A DNA stretch of 19,899 nt from QHBQ01 sp038230695 (lineage in GTDB: Bacteria > Chloroflexota > Chloroflexia > QHBQ01), in NCBI GenBank assembly GCA_038230695.1, contig JBBRMT010000065.1, forward strand, positions 1 through 19,899, given 5' to 3'. The translations under genes were made by a program, and so were the position numbers. Of this stretch, positions 1-7,509 are shown piece by piece. The notes beneath the pieces are model-generated. The model did no database searches and had not been told where the DNA came from. It worked only from the letters and a program-made list of their open reading frames with translations. Every line of letters begins with the position of its first letter. Position 1 is the stretch's first letter.

Positions 1-215
1 ACACCAGCTAATCCGCTTTATCCGTTTATCCGTTTTTACAATCCGTTGGCGTTGGTACGCTTCAACAGGGCGCATAGCCATGCGCCCCTACGCCAGCGTT
101 AATGGTTACGATAAGCGTTTGTGCGCTTCAACAGGGCGCATAGCCATGCGCCCCTACGCCAGCCAAATCCGCTTTATCCGTTTCTCCGTTGAACCGAATC
201 CGTTGGCTAATCCGC
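1..215. repeat. Intergenic repeat cluster downstream of sbp
   Basis: No gene is visible here. The stretch holds two copies of the REP-like palindrome (stems 68-75/80-87 and 134-141/146-153, 8 bp each with loop AGCC). Each copy sits in a roughly 40-nt direct repeat beginning near CGCTTCAACAGGGCG, and the two are offset by 66 nt. Around them are short ATCCGTTT-type repeats at 10-50 and 167-215. A 31-nt piece at 20-50 recurs exactly at 2709-2739. The sbp stop codon (216-218) abuts this repeat. The content is non-coding; open frames crossing it are repeat read-through. Confidence 0.85.
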
Positions 216-557
216 TTAAATGAAGTGCCTTCGGATAATTGCCAGATTGCTGAACAGGCGGGAGCCGAAGGCGACTACCGCCGCCAGCCAGATGTCCGCA
301 CCGAGGCGGTCGCCTAGATAGGTGATCGCCATTGCCAGCAGGGTGTTGAACACGAAGCCGCTGATGAACACGCGGTTGTCGTAGCTCTGGTTTAGCTCTG
401 CCCGCACCGCACCCAGCACCGAGTCGAGCGCGGCAAGGACGGCAACTGCGGTGTAGCGGGTCCACTCCACCGGCACGGTCAGGTCGAATTGCAGGCCAAT
501 AATCAGCCCCAGCAGGAGGGCGGCGAACGGTATCCACAGACTGTGGGTAATCTTCAC
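216..557 (-). CDS. sbp: Small basic membrane protein (Sbp, DUF1290 family)
   Basis: A 113-residue, strongly hydrophobic protein with about four membrane segments (roughly residues 6-24, 33-50, 66-84, 88-104) and a basic C-terminus ending RRHFI. The middle holds the family pattern ALDSVLGAVRAELNQSYDNRVFISGF. Sbp proteins are known from dcw clusters of Gram-positive-type bacteria, where they sit beside ftsQ, ftsA and ftsZ; their biochemical role is not established. The start is GTG at 555-557, overlapping the ftsQ stop by four bases (GTGA), which suggests translational coupling. The stop TAA lies at the edge of the 1-215 repeat cluster. The position implies that ftsA/ftsZ may follow outside the window. 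The family call is by recognition of pattern and context. Confidence 0.85.
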   Translation of the reverse strand: MKITHSLWIPFAALLLGLIIGLQFDLTVPVEWTRYTAVAVLAALDSVLGAVRAELNQSYDNRVFISGFVFNTLLAMAITYLGDRLGADIWLAAVVAFGSRLFSNLAIIRRHFI

Positions 558-1450
558 GGGGTCTTCTTATCCTCCACCATTTGCACCGCTGGCCGACTGG
601 TCGAGCGCAGATCCATCACCGTCCACTGCTTGGCGGCAAGCTGCCCCAGCATGGCGCGACAGATGGCGATCTTGGTCTCGATCTGGTCATTGTTGCCAAA
701 GATGATGCGCTGCTGGTTGGGTGTAATCACACTGATGCCGAAACCGGCGCTATACTCGATCGAGCCGATCACCAGCCCCGATGGGGGTAGCAGCATGAAG
801 ATGCGCTGTGCGGCATCCGCGCCGTCAAGTTCCAAAGCCCCGACATGACCACCAATGCGATAATCGGAGCCAATTGTCGCGCTAGTAGCGCTGCTGGCAG
901 TCAGGATGTTAGTTGCAGTAATGGTACTGCTGTTCAGCGGATCGCGGTCATATACTACCACAAATCCATCCAGTGTGGCAGCCTGCCCGCTGATTGAGCC
1001 GTCCTCCTCCACCAGATAGGGCGTATCGCCAGCCACCCAGACGACGGTTGGCCGTCGCTCCTTGACCGTAACGCGCACGATGTTGGGCAATTGCGTCTCC
1101 ACCTGCAAATCGCTGACGTAGGGCGCACCTTTCAGGCGGGCGGCCACCGTTTTAGTATCTACCGCAAAGATGTTTAGCCCGGCTACACCCGCCATCTGGG
1201 TCGCCTGTTCGCTGCTCAGGGCTTTGCTGCCCACCACCTGCACCGCCTGCACTATATAAGCAGGCGATGTGGCGAAGTTGACCAGCAGCGCGGCAAGCAG
1301 GCCGAGCAGGCCGAGCGCGGCGAAGCGCCCGTTCGCCAGGTCGTCCTTGAACAGCCGCCAGCCGAAGCGGGTAACGCGACTGCCAGGGCGGCGCGGCACG
1401 GCCACACGGGGCTGCTCATCTTGCAATGCGGTTGTTGGCTCTATCCTCAT
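554..1450 (-). CDS. ftsQ: Cell division protein FtsQ/DivIB
   Basis: A 298-residue bitopic protein: a basic cytoplasmic N-terminus (about 1-40), one membrane segment (about 42-60, ALGLLGLLAALLVNF), then a POTRA domain (about 63-133) with the typical course AYIVQAVQVVGSKALSS, NIFAVDTKTVAARLKGAPYV and a V-V-KERRPTVVWV strand, and a C-terminal beta domain. FtsQ/DivIB links the cytoplasmic division ring to the septal synthases through FtsL and FtsB/DivIC. I chose ATG at 1448-1450; a TTG nine bases upstream (1459) is in frame and possible. The coding region overlaps the ddl 3' end by about 35 nt and the sbp start by 4 nt, so ddl-ftsQ-sbp look translationally coupled. The N-terminus is rich in Arg and Pro, as is common for the family. 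Confidence 0.93.
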   Translation of the reverse strand: MRIEPTTALQDEQPRVAVPRRPGSRVTRFGWRLFKDDLANGRFAALGLLGLLAALLVNFATSPAYIVQAVQVVGSKALSSEQATQMAGVAGLNIFAVDTKTVAARLKGAPYVSDLQVETQLPNIVRVTVKERRPTVVWVAGDTPYLVEEDGSISGQAATLDGFVVVYDRDPLNSSTITATNILTASSATSATIGSDYRIGGHVGALELDGADAAQRIFMLLPPSGLVIGSIEYSAGFGISVITPNQQRIIFGNNDQIETKIAICRAMLGQLAAKQWTVMDLRSTSRPAVQMVEDKKTP

Positions 1451-2561
1451 GTCTCTCAATCGCCAGTTCTATTAGTTTTTCCACCAATTCGTGGTAGCTC
1501 AGGCCACTCGCCTCCCACAGCTTGGGGTACATACTGATGCGGGTGAAGCCGGGGATGGTGTTGATTTCGTTGATGTATACCTCGCCAGTGCTACGCTCCA
1601 CGAAGAAGTCCACCCGCGCCATGCCCGCGCCGTCTATCGCCTGGAACGCCTGCACCGCCAGTTCGCGCACCTGCTCGGCGGTGTCATCATCTAGCTGCGC
1701 GGGGATGATCAGGTTGGAGTTGTCGTCAACGTACTTGGCGTTATAGTCGTAGAACTCGTTGCCTGGCACCACCTCGCCAACCACGCTGGCCTCCGGATCG
1801 TCATTGCCCAACACCGCGCACTCCACCTCTTGTGCGTCAACCCCCTGCTCCACGATGATGCGACGATCATATTGCGCTGCCAGTTCGATGCTGGCCGCCA
1901 GTTCGCCCGCCTCGTGCGCCTTGCTCACCCCCACGCTGCTGCCCATATTCGCCGGTTTGACGAACAGGGGATACTGCAGGCCGGTCGCGTCAATCGCCTC
2001 CAGCACAGCGGGCGCATCCTCGCGCCAGTCGCTGCGCCGCACCACGATATGCGGCAAGATGGGCAAGCCCTTGGCGGTAAACACATCCTTCATCGCCGCC
2101 TTGTCCATGCCCAGCGCCGAACCCAGCACCCCTGCGCCGACGTAAGGCACATCCGCCAGTTCGAGCATCCCCTGCACCGTGCCATCCTCGCCGTAAGGTC
2201 CGTGTAGCACCGGGAAGAACACGTCAATCTGCTGTCCTTGCTGGGCAGTCCCGCCGAGGGTAATCTCTACCAACGCCCGCCCCGCGCTCGGCCCCAGCAC
2301 CGCCGCCGGTTGCGCCGCGCTGAGGAAGGCCGGCGAGAGCGCGCCCTCGTCGGCAGCCGCCTGCAATTGCGGCATCGCCTCCGCGCCGATCAGCCAGCGC
2401 CCCTCTTTGGAGATACCAATCGGCAACGCCTCGTAGCGTTCAGGGTCGAGCGCGGCCATCACGTTGCGGGCCGACTCCAGCGACACCTCATGCTCGGCGC
2501 TGCGCCCGCCAAAGATGACTGCCACTCGGATTTTCTTCTCTGATAGTTGCTCTTCAGCCAA
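1416..2561 (-). CDS. ddl: D-alanine--D-alanine ligase
   Basis: A 381-residue ATP-grasp ligase that makes the D-Ala-D-Ala dipeptide later added by MurF. Visible motifs: FGGRSAEHEVSLESA (about 17-31), HGPYGEDG, the ATP-grasp segment KPANMGSSVGVSK, EFYDYNAKY (the Tyr loop usual in D-Ala-D-Ala ligases; D-lactate ligases of the VanA type differ here), MARVDFF, and the metal-binding INEINTIPGFT. Length fits the longer Ddl forms. The start is TTG at 2559-2561, preceded by AAAGGA about 8 nt upstream; no ATG lies nearby before the conserved core. It is separated from murB by a 277-nt repeat spacer and overlaps ftsQ at its 3' end. In many clusters ddl sits at this place, between murB/murC and ftsQ. Confidence 0.97.
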   Translation of the reverse strand: MAEEQLSEKKIRVAVIFGGRSAEHEVSLESARNVMAALDPERYEALPIGISKEGRWLIGAEAMPQLQAAADEGALSPAFLSAAQPAAVLGPSAGRALVEITLGGTAQQGQQIDVFFPVLHGPYGEDGTVQGMLELADVPYVGAGVLGSALGMDKAAMKDVFTAKGLPILPHIVVRRSDWREDAPAVLEAIDATGLQYPLFVKPANMGSSVGVSKAHEAGELAASIELAAQYDRRIIVEQGVDAQEVECAVLGNDDPEASVVGEVVPGNEFYDYNAKYVDDNSNLIIPAQLDDDTAEQVRELAVQAFQAIDGAGMARVDFFVERSTGEVYINEINTIPGFTRISMYPKLWEASGLSYHELVEKLIELAIERHEDRANNRIAR

Positions 2562-2838
2562 AATCTTTTCCTTTAGCGTTCATAATGAAGACTGTAGTGT
2601 TGGCGTACCAGGGCAAGTGCAACCCGCCCCTACATTAGCGTGCGTAATTTCGATTGGCATTGATGCGCTTCATCAGGGCAGGCAGCCGCCCGCCCCTACG
2701 CCAAACCAATCCGTTTATCCGTTTTTACAATCCGTTGGCTAAATTCGTTGCGCTTCAAGCGGGCGTATGCCATGCGCCCCTACACCAAGCCCTAATTTAC
2801 CATTCACCATTTACCATTCACCATTTACCATTTACCAT
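2562..2838. repeat. Repeat-filled spacer between murB and ddl
   Basis: No gene is visible. It contains three REP-like copies ending in CCCCTAC (near 2609-2633, 2675-2700 and 2761-2783; the first two are 66 nt apart), the 31-nt ATCCGTTT-type repeat at 2709-2739 that is identical to 20-50, and the start of a CCATTTA/CCATTCA heptamer array. The ddl ribosome site AAAGGA is at its left edge. I see no convincing promoter, so ddl is probably read from the murB transcript. Confidence 0.75.
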
Positions 2839-2855
2839 TTACCATTCACCATTTT
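2796..2855. repeat. Heptamer array at the 3' end of murB
   Basis: About eight tandem 7-nt units of CCATTTA/CCATTCA (plus strand), reading ATGGTAA/ATGGTGA on the coding strand. The array runs through the last codons of murB (…NGEW, stop at 2839-2841) and into the spacer. The same family recurs at 3778-3811 at the 5' end of murB in the same orientation, so murB is bracketed by direct arrays. Three units (21 nt) encode MVNGEW and a stop. Confidence 0.9.
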
Positions 2856-3789
2856 CCCCTACAATCTCTATCTCCGGCTCCAGCCGCACCCCGAATCGCT
2901 CGAACACCACCTGCTGCGCGTAGCTGAGGATGTGCCTGACATCGGCGTAGGTGGCCGTGCTGAGGTTCATCAGGAAGTTGGCGTGTTTGGCGCTGAACTC
3001 CACCTCGCGGTAGCGATAGCCCTTCAGCCCCGCCGCTTCGAGCAGGCGGCCCGCGCTGTCGCCGGGCGGATTCTTGAAGGTGCTGCCCGCCGTCTTGCCC
3101 GCCGGTTGGCTGGCGATGCGGTCGCGCTGCCAGCCCTTCATTCGTACCTGTAGCTCCGCCGCGTCCATGCGCTGCAGCCGTATCCGCACCGAAGTGACAA
3201 CCACTGGTGGCGACATTTGCCGCTGTCCCACGGCCTTCAGCACGCTGCTGCGATAGCTCAAGTCAAAGCGTTCAACAGGCCATGTCTCAACCTCATCGTT
3301 GCCCTCGACCTGCACATCGCCCGATAGCAGCACATCGTCAAGCTCACCCCCATGCGCCCCGGCGTTGCTGACTACCGCGCCTCCCAGACTTCCGGGGATA
3401 CTTATCCCCCAGGTGATGTCGCCCCAACCCAGCTCCACTGCCTTGCGGCAGAGTGGCCCCCATAGCGTGCCGCTTTCGATGTACCAACTGCTATCTTCGT
3501 TGGATTCCTCTTCGATGCGGAGGTGGTCGGCGCGGTTGCGAATCACCAGCCCGCGCACGCCCGCATCGGTAAATATCAGGTTGGTGCCGTTGCCAATCAC
3601 CAGGAACGGTACCCCCGCAGTGCGCGCTGCTTGCACACTGCGGATTAGCTCCTGCTCGTCGCGCACCTCGATGAACAAATCAGCAGGCCCGCCCACCCGC
3701 AGCGAGTTGTACTTGTTGAGCGGCTCGTTGCGTTTGATGGTGCGCCCGGTGGCTGCCGCGATTGATGAAGTGAAATCACCATTTACCAT
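2839..3789 (-). CDS. murB: UDP-N-acetylenolpyruvoylglucosamine reductase (MurB, type II-like)
   Basis: A 316-residue FAD enzyme that reduces UDP-GlcNAc-enolpyruvate to UDP-MurNAc with NADPH in the cytoplasm. FAD-domain motifs: PLNKYNSLRVGGPADLF (about 23-39), VIGNGTNLIF, then ISIPGSLGGAVVSNAGAHGGE, YRSS, and the catalytic segment AGSTFKNPPG with SAGRLLEAAGLKG and SAKHANFLMN near the end. Length and the short C-terminal part match type II MurB. The ATG start (3787-3789) directly follows the murC stop (TAAATG), and both lie inside one heptamer array; no other plausible start precedes the conserved core. The C-terminus NGEW and the TAA stop also come from a heptamer array. The short repeat-encoded ends are probably not functional parts of the enzyme. 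Confidence 0.96.
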   Translation of the reverse strand: MVNGDFTSSIAAATGRTIKRNEPLNKYNSLRVGGPADLFIEVRDEQELIRSVQAARTAGVPFLVIGNGTNLIFTDAGVRGLVIRNRADHLRIEEESNEDSSWYIESGTLWGPLCRKAVELGWGDITWGISIPGSLGGAVVSNAGAHGGELDDVLLSGDVQVEGNDEVETWPVERFDLSYRSSVLKAVGQRQMSPPVVVTSVRIRLQRMDAAELQVRMKGWQRDRIASQPAGKTAGSTFKNPPGDSAGRLLEAAGLKGYRYREVEFSAKHANFLMNLSTATYADVRHILSYAQQVVFERFGVRLEPEIEIVGENGEW

Positions 3790-3811
3790 TTACCATTCAC
3801 CATTTACCATT
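3778..3811. repeat. Heptamer array spanning the murC stop and murB start
   Basis: About five units of CCATTTA/CCATTCA on the plus strand, equal to ATGGTAA/ATGGTGA on the coding strand. It encodes MurC residues MVNGEW, the murC stop TAA, the murB ATG and the first MurB codons (MVNG). The unit itself contains both a start and a stop codon, so any array of three or more units holds a seven-codon frame. GGTGA within the array is the only Shine-Dalgarno-like sequence before murB. Confidence 0.9.
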
Positions 3812-5211
3812 AGCTTTTCTCCCACCGTCCAAACGTCGCCCGCGCCGAGGGTGAGCAATACATCGCCGGGGTGGAGGTTGGCGGCCAGGTAACGGGTCGC
3901 CTCATCGAGTGAACCGACGTAGCGCATCGCGGGATGGTTGCTGGCAACGGCGATGTCGCGGGCGTGGATGGTGCCGGGGTCGCGTTCTCGGGCGGCGTAG
4001 ATGTCGGTAATCACCACCTCATCGGCATCGCTGAAGGCGGCGGCGAAGTCAGGCAGCAGGGTGATGGTGCGGCTGTAGGTATGCGGTTGGAAAAGTGCGA
4101 TGATGCGTCGTCCGCCGAATCGTCGTCGCGCCGCCGCCAGCGTTGCGGCGATTTCAGTAGGATGGTGGGCGTAGTCGTCCACCACTACGACTCGGTTAGC
4201 CTCACCTTTTATCTGGAAGCGACGCTCTGCCCCGCGAAAATCGGCCAGCGTTGCTCCCGCATTAGTTGGCGGCACGCCCGCGTAGCTGCACGCGGCCAGC
4301 GCGGCGCAGGCGTTCTGCACGTTGTGTGTGCCTGGCACCGCCAGGCTGAACTCGCCGATGCGCTCACCGTCGTGCCAGAGGGTGTAATCGCTGCCACCCG
4401 CCGCGTTCGGCCCGGCATCGGCTACCCGCCAGTTGGCGCTGTAGGCGAACCCATAACTAACCAACTGATAATCGTGCGGCGCGGACTGCAACTCTTCGCC
4501 CAGTGCGGCAGCCTCAGCATTATCGGCGCATAGCAGCAGCACCCCGCCGCTAATCGTGTTTTGCGCGTACTGCCTGAACGCGGCACGAATAGCCGCCAGA
4601 TCAGCGTAGAAATCGAGGTGGTCGGCTTCAATATTAGTAATGACGCTGATGTACGGATGCAGCTGGAGGAAGCTGCCATCGTACTCATCGGCCTCGGCCA
4701 CCACGTACTCGCCCTTGCCCAACCGTCCATTGCGCCCCAGGTTCTGTACCACCCCGCCCACCAGGAAGGTTGGCTCTGCACCCGCTTCGCTCATCGCATA
4801 TGCGATCATCGCGGTGGTGGTGGTCTTGCCGTGCGTGCCAGCGACGGCGATGCCCTTGCCGCCATTCATAATCTGGCCCAGCAACTCCGCCCGCTTGATA
4901 ATTGGCAGCCCTGCTGCTCGTGCGGCGGCAAGCTCGGCGTTGTCTTCCTTCACCGCTGCGGTCACTACCACCAGATCAGGTTGGGCAGCGGCGATGTTCT
5001 CCGCCCGCTGCTCCTCGCTGAAGCGCATCCCTCGCGCCGCCAACTCATCGGTCAACCGCGAAGCGTGCGCGTCCGAGCCGCTAACCTGCGCCCCGCCATC
5101 GAGCAGCACGTGGGCCAGCGCACTCATGCCAATCCCACCCACGCCGATGAAGTGGACGCGGCGGGGAGTTACAAGTTGCAAGTTGAAAGTTTTAAGTTGT
5201 TTGCTTTCCAT
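3790..5211 (-). CDS. murC: UDP-N-acetylmuramate--L-alanine ligase
   Basis: A 473-residue Mur ligase adding L-Ala to UDP-MurNAc. Domains: N-terminal Rossmann fold with HFIGVGGIGMSALAHVL (about 20-36), the ATP P-loop AGTHGKTTTT (about 124-133), ADEYDGSFL, TNIEADHLDFY, and a C-terminal domain with VDDYAHHPTEI and LFQPHTYSR. The ATG start is at 5209-5211. Residues 4-15 (KQLKTFNLQLVT) are encoded by a heptamer array and have no counterpart in the family core, which starts near RRVHFIG. No start codon lies between the array and the core except TTG inside the array, so the repeat is probably translated. The C-terminus MVNGEW is also repeat-encoded. The ribosome site is weak (GAAGAGAG, about 13 nt away). 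murB follows with no gap. Confidence 0.97.
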   Translation of the reverse strand: MESKQLKTFNLQLVTPRRVHFIGVGGIGMSALAHVLLDGGAQVSGSDAHASRLTDELAARGMRFSEEQRAENIAAAQPDLVVVTAAVKEDNAELAAARAAGLPIIKRAELLGQIMNGGKGIAVAGTHGKTTTTAMIAYAMSEAGAEPTFLVGGVVQNLGRNGRLGKGEYVVAEADEYDGSFLQLHPYISVITNIEADHLDFYADLAAIRAAFRQYAQNTISGGVLLLCADNAEAAALGEELQSAPHDYQLVSYGFAYSANWRVADAGPNAAGGSDYTLWHDGERIGEFSLAVPGTHNVQNACAALAACSYAGVPPTNAGATLADFRGAERRFQIKGEANRVVVVDDYAHHPTEIAATLAAARRRFGGRRIIALFQPHTYSRTITLLPDFAAAFSDADEVVITDIYAARERDPGTIHARDIAVASNHPAMRYVGSLDEATRYLAANLHPGDVLLTLGAGDVWTVGEKLMVNGEW

Positions 5212-5272
5212 TATCGTGATGCTCTCTTCTTCGTTTAGCTACTTGTAACTTGCAACTTGTAACTTGCAACTC
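5167..5272. repeat. Inverted heptamer pair around the murC start
   Basis: Array 1 (5167-5199, units of the AAGTTGC/AAGTTAC type) lies in murC codons 4-15. Array 2 (about 5237-5272, AACTTGT/AACTTGC) lies in the 5' spacer. They are inverted relative to each other and share an 18-nt perfect complement (AGTTACAAGTTGCAAGTT). In the mRNA they could pair, leaving the murC ATG and its weak ribosome site in a loop of about 40 nt. A short array of the same sequence family also ends murD (7569-7583). Confidence 0.85.
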
Positions 5273-5276
5273 GCCG

Positions 5277-5945
5277 TTAAGCACTGGCCCGCGACACGCG
5301 GCTGAGGGCGTAGAGCAGGATGAGGATGATGAACGCGGCGATCGCCCACGGATACCAGCCGCTCAATACATTGCTGACCGGCAATCCAGCCACCTGCAAT
5401 TGCACACTGGGGATGACCACCTGTGGCGAACTGGCCTGGATGCCATTGGGCGCGACCGCGCTACCCCTCGCCGTCTGATACGCCACCCAGTAGTCAAGCT
5501 CCCGCGAGATGATGATGATGAAACCAATCGCGCCGAACAGGAAGCCGCCCAGCTTACCGAATAGACCAAGGTGACCGCGTGTGCCGATAGCCTTGCCGAT
5601 CGCGTAGGCGGTCAAAGATAGAAAGAAAAACAGGATCAGCATGATAAGCGGGACGTTGTGCGGATCCTGCAGGAAGCCAGGTGGCGGCGTAGTGGGTGAG
5701 GGTGGGTTGGTGCTGTTCGAGGTATCGGTTATCGAGCCACCGAGTTCCTTTCCTACTTGCACCAGTCGTGACAGCACGGTTGGCACCTGCGTCTGGATCG
5801 CATCGGCGACCAGCAGAGCGAAGATGAGGCCAACCACGAAGATCGCCATCTCCCGCCAGCCGCGCACCCAGCCGAGGATGCCGCCCAGCACGATGATGGG
5901 CAGGAATAGCTGCCATTGCTCGATGTTTACCACTACTGGATTCAT
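5277..5945 (-). CDS. CvpA-like multi-pass membrane protein
   Basis: A 222-residue membrane protein with about five hydrophobic segments: near 10-27 (LFLPIIVLGGILGWVRGWR), 30-48, 102-125 (IMLILFFFLSLTAYAIG), 132-152 and a C-terminal one near 198-216, with a Ser/Thr/Pro-rich loop after the second. The motif ILGWVRGWREM and the layout resemble CvpA/colicin V production family proteins, but similarity is general and no catalytic residues are visible. The start is ATG 5943-5945, preceded by AGGGGG about 8 nt upstream and only 11 nt after the ftsW stop. An open frame extends upstream into ftsW in another frame, but that part is shadow. The position between ftsW and murC, where murG often lies, suggests a role in envelope growth; this is inference. 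Confidence 0.7.
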   Translation of the reverse strand: MNPVVVNIEQWQLFLPIIVLGGILGWVRGWREMAIFVVGLIFALLVADAIQTQVPTVLSRLVQVGKELGGSITDTSNSTNPPSPTTPPPGFLQDPHNVPLIMLILFFFLSLTAYAIGKAIGTRGHLGLFGKLGGFLFGAIGFIIIISRELDYWVAYQTARGSAVAPNGIQASSPQVVIPSVQLQVAGLPVSNVLSGWYPWAIAAFIILILLYALSRVSRASA

Positions 5946-5956
5946 CTTGATACCCC

Positions 5957-7129
5957 CTACTTCCGGTTCGCCGCAGGCGAAGCGGTCTGCTTGCTGATAT
6001 TCAGCAGCACCCCCGCGCCCGCCAGGGCGAAGATTAGCGCACTGCCTCCTGCGCTGATGAATGGCAGCGTAATGCCGGTGAACGGGATTGAGTTCGTCAC
6101 CGCGCCGATATTGATCAGCGCCTGGAAGCCGAACCAACTGGTGAGGCCAGTTGCCAGCAACGCGCCGAAGCTGTCGGGCGCGTGCAAGGCAACGCGGTAG
6201 CCGCGATAGACAAGGCAGCCGAACAATAGGATGACCAGCATCGCCCCTACCATGCCCAGTTCCTCGCCGATGATGCTGAAGATTGTATCGGTGTACTGCT
6301 CCGGCAGCCAGCTAAACTTCTGGCGGCTGGCCCCCAGCCCCAGGCCGAAGAACCCGCCGCTGCCCAGCGCGACCATGCTCTGGATGGCATGGTAGCCGCT
6401 GCCTTGCGGGTCGGACCAGGGGTTGAGCCAGCTATCTATGCGCCCGCTGCGATAGGAAGCTGCCTGGATCAGCAGCACGAAGGTGCCTGCTGCCAGTACC
6501 ATGCCCGCGCCCAGTTGCAGCAAGTCGGCCCCCGCGACGAAGAACATCCCCACCCCGATGCAGACGAACACCAACGAACTGCCCATGTCCGGTTCGCGCA
6601 TAATCAATGCCACCACCAGGCCCAGCACGATGCCGAAGGGGATGAGGCCGCGGGTCAGGTTGCCTACCTTGTCACTGCCGCGCAGCGATAGCCAGCTTGC
6701 CAGATAAAGCACGAACGCCAGCTTCGCCAGTTCGCTAGGTTGGAAGCCCTGCGAGCCGATGAAGATCCAGCGCTTCGCGCCATTGACATCGTTCAGGCTG
6801 CTGCTGGGGATGATTAGCACCAGAGTGAGCAGCACGATTGCTGCTACCATCGCGGGCAGAGCAAACCGTCGCCATACATGGTAATCTATCCGCATCATCA
6901 CGAACAGCGCCACCCAGCCGATTGCCAGGTACATCCCCTGCTTGAGCAACTCGGCGGTGCCGCTGCTCAGCGCCTCGGCAGCAGTCGCATAGCTGGCGCT
7001 GTATACCATCACCAGCCCCAGCAGGCAGAGCGCCCCCATCAGCGACAGCAGCCACAAATCGGGCCGCTGCCGCTCGGTTGCGGTAGCCGCAAATAGTTCA
7101 TCGTTGCGTCCTCGTGCCAGTGTCGCCAC
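5957..7129 (-). CDS. ftsW: Septal peptidoglycan glycosyltransferase FtsW (SEDS family)
   Basis: A 390-residue polytopic membrane protein with about ten membrane segments. SEDS motifs are clear: VMVYSASYA in the first segment, NGAKRWIFIGSQGFQPSELAKLAFVLYLA (about 117-145), MREPDMGSSLV, KFSWLPEQYTDTIFSIIGEELG, and LPFISAGGSAL near the end. FtsW polymerises lipid II at the septum together with the class B PBP (ftsI here). The GTG start (7127-7129) follows AGAGGAG about 8 nt upstream. A 420-nt spacer with its own promoter lies upstream, so ftsW appears to head a transcription unit with cvpA-like, murC, murB, ddl, ftsQ and sbp. RodA is a close relative; neighbours favour FtsW. Confidence 0.95.
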   Translation of the reverse strand: MATLARGRNDELFAATATERQRPDLWLLSLMGALCLLGLVMVYSASYATAAEALSSGTAELLKQGMYLAIGWVALFVMMRIDYHVWRRFALPAMVAAIVLLTLVLIIPSSSLNDVNGAKRWIFIGSQGFQPSELAKLAFVLYLASWLSLRGSDKVGNLTRGLIPFGIVLGLVVALIMREPDMGSSLVFVCIGVGMFFVAGADLLQLGAGMVLAAGTFVLLIQAASYRSGRIDSWLNPWSDPQGSGYHAIQSMVALGSGGFFGLGLGASRQKFSWLPEQYTDTIFSIIGEELGMVGAMLVILLFGCLVYRGYRVALHAPDSFGALLATGLTSWFGFQALINIGAVTNSIPFTGITLPFISAGGSALIFALAGAGVLLNISKQTASPAANRK

Positions 7130-7148
7130 GCTAATACTCCTCTAGTCA

Positions 7149-7325
7149 AACTAACTAAGCCCCCAGCGGGGTTGGTGGAGAATCTCGCCCCACGAACAAG
7201 TGACCAGCAACTCCTCAACTAAGCCCCCAGCGGGGGTTTGGGGGAGAATCTCGCCCCAGGAACAGAGGACAGGCTGCTCCTCAACTACGCCCCCAGCGGG
7301 GGTTTGGGGGAGAATCTCGCCCCAT
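7149..7325. repeat. Three direct hairpin-repeat units
   Basis: Three near-identical units (about 47 nt each: TAAGCCCCCAGCGGGG followed by TTTGGGGGAGAATCTCGCCCCA, the first slightly diverged) with short linkers including CTCCTCAACTA. They are the opposite orientation of the two units at 7405-7490. G-runs on the plus strand are dense enough to consider G-quadruplex formation. Confidence 0.85.
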
Positions 7326-7404
7326 TTTAATGCTGATAGCTGTGCTACAAACGACCCACTAGCAAATCCTCCCTCGGTAACGCGCTCGTTCGATATTGAC
7401 AGTG

Positions 7405-7490
7405 CTTCAAGATTTCTCCCCCAACCCCCGCTGGGGGCTTAGTTTAGTAGGGCTTCAAGATTTCTCCCCCAACCCCCGCTGGGGGCTTTA
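7405..7490. repeat. Two hairpin-repeat units, inverted relative to 7149-7325
   Basis: Two units with GCTTCAAGATTTCTCCCCC followed by AACCCCCGCTGGGGGCTT, about 45 nt apart. Their reverse complement matches the 7149-7325 units nearly base for base, so the ftsW leader RNA could form long alternative helices. Confidence 0.85.
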
Positions 7491-7509
7491 TGCCTCCATC
7501 AGTGCTATC

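Larger units (their letters stand above)
7130..7502 (-). other. Long leader of the ftsW unit, made of inverted hairpin repeats
   Basis: This 373-nt stretch lies between the promoter at 7510-7538 and the ftsW start. It carries three units in one orientation (about 7149-7196, 7212-7259 and 7278-7325; offsets 64 and 66 nt) and two in the opposite orientation (about 7405-7446 and 7452-7490). Each unit has the core CCCCCAGCGGGGG (5-bp stem, AGC loop) followed by a second G-run and AGAATCT or AGAAATCT. Units of opposite orientation are complementary over roughly 30 nt. A frame across the repeats (7200-7442) is repeat read-through and not called a gene. No coding region is seen. Confidence 0.8.

Noticed and set aside
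5946..6137. N-terminal extension of the CvpA-like protein
   Set aside because: This part overlaps the ftsW coding region in another frame; the ATG at 5945 has a strong ribosome site.
7149..7325. Possible CRISPR array (three repeats at about 65 nt)
   Set aside because: Units are about 47 nt with partly conserved linkers, also exist in inverted orientation nearby, and no cas gene is visible.
7200..7442. Plus-strand open frame of about 80 residues with repeated PPAGVWGRISP
   Set aside because: It only reads through the hairpin units of both orientations; no ribosome site and no domain character.
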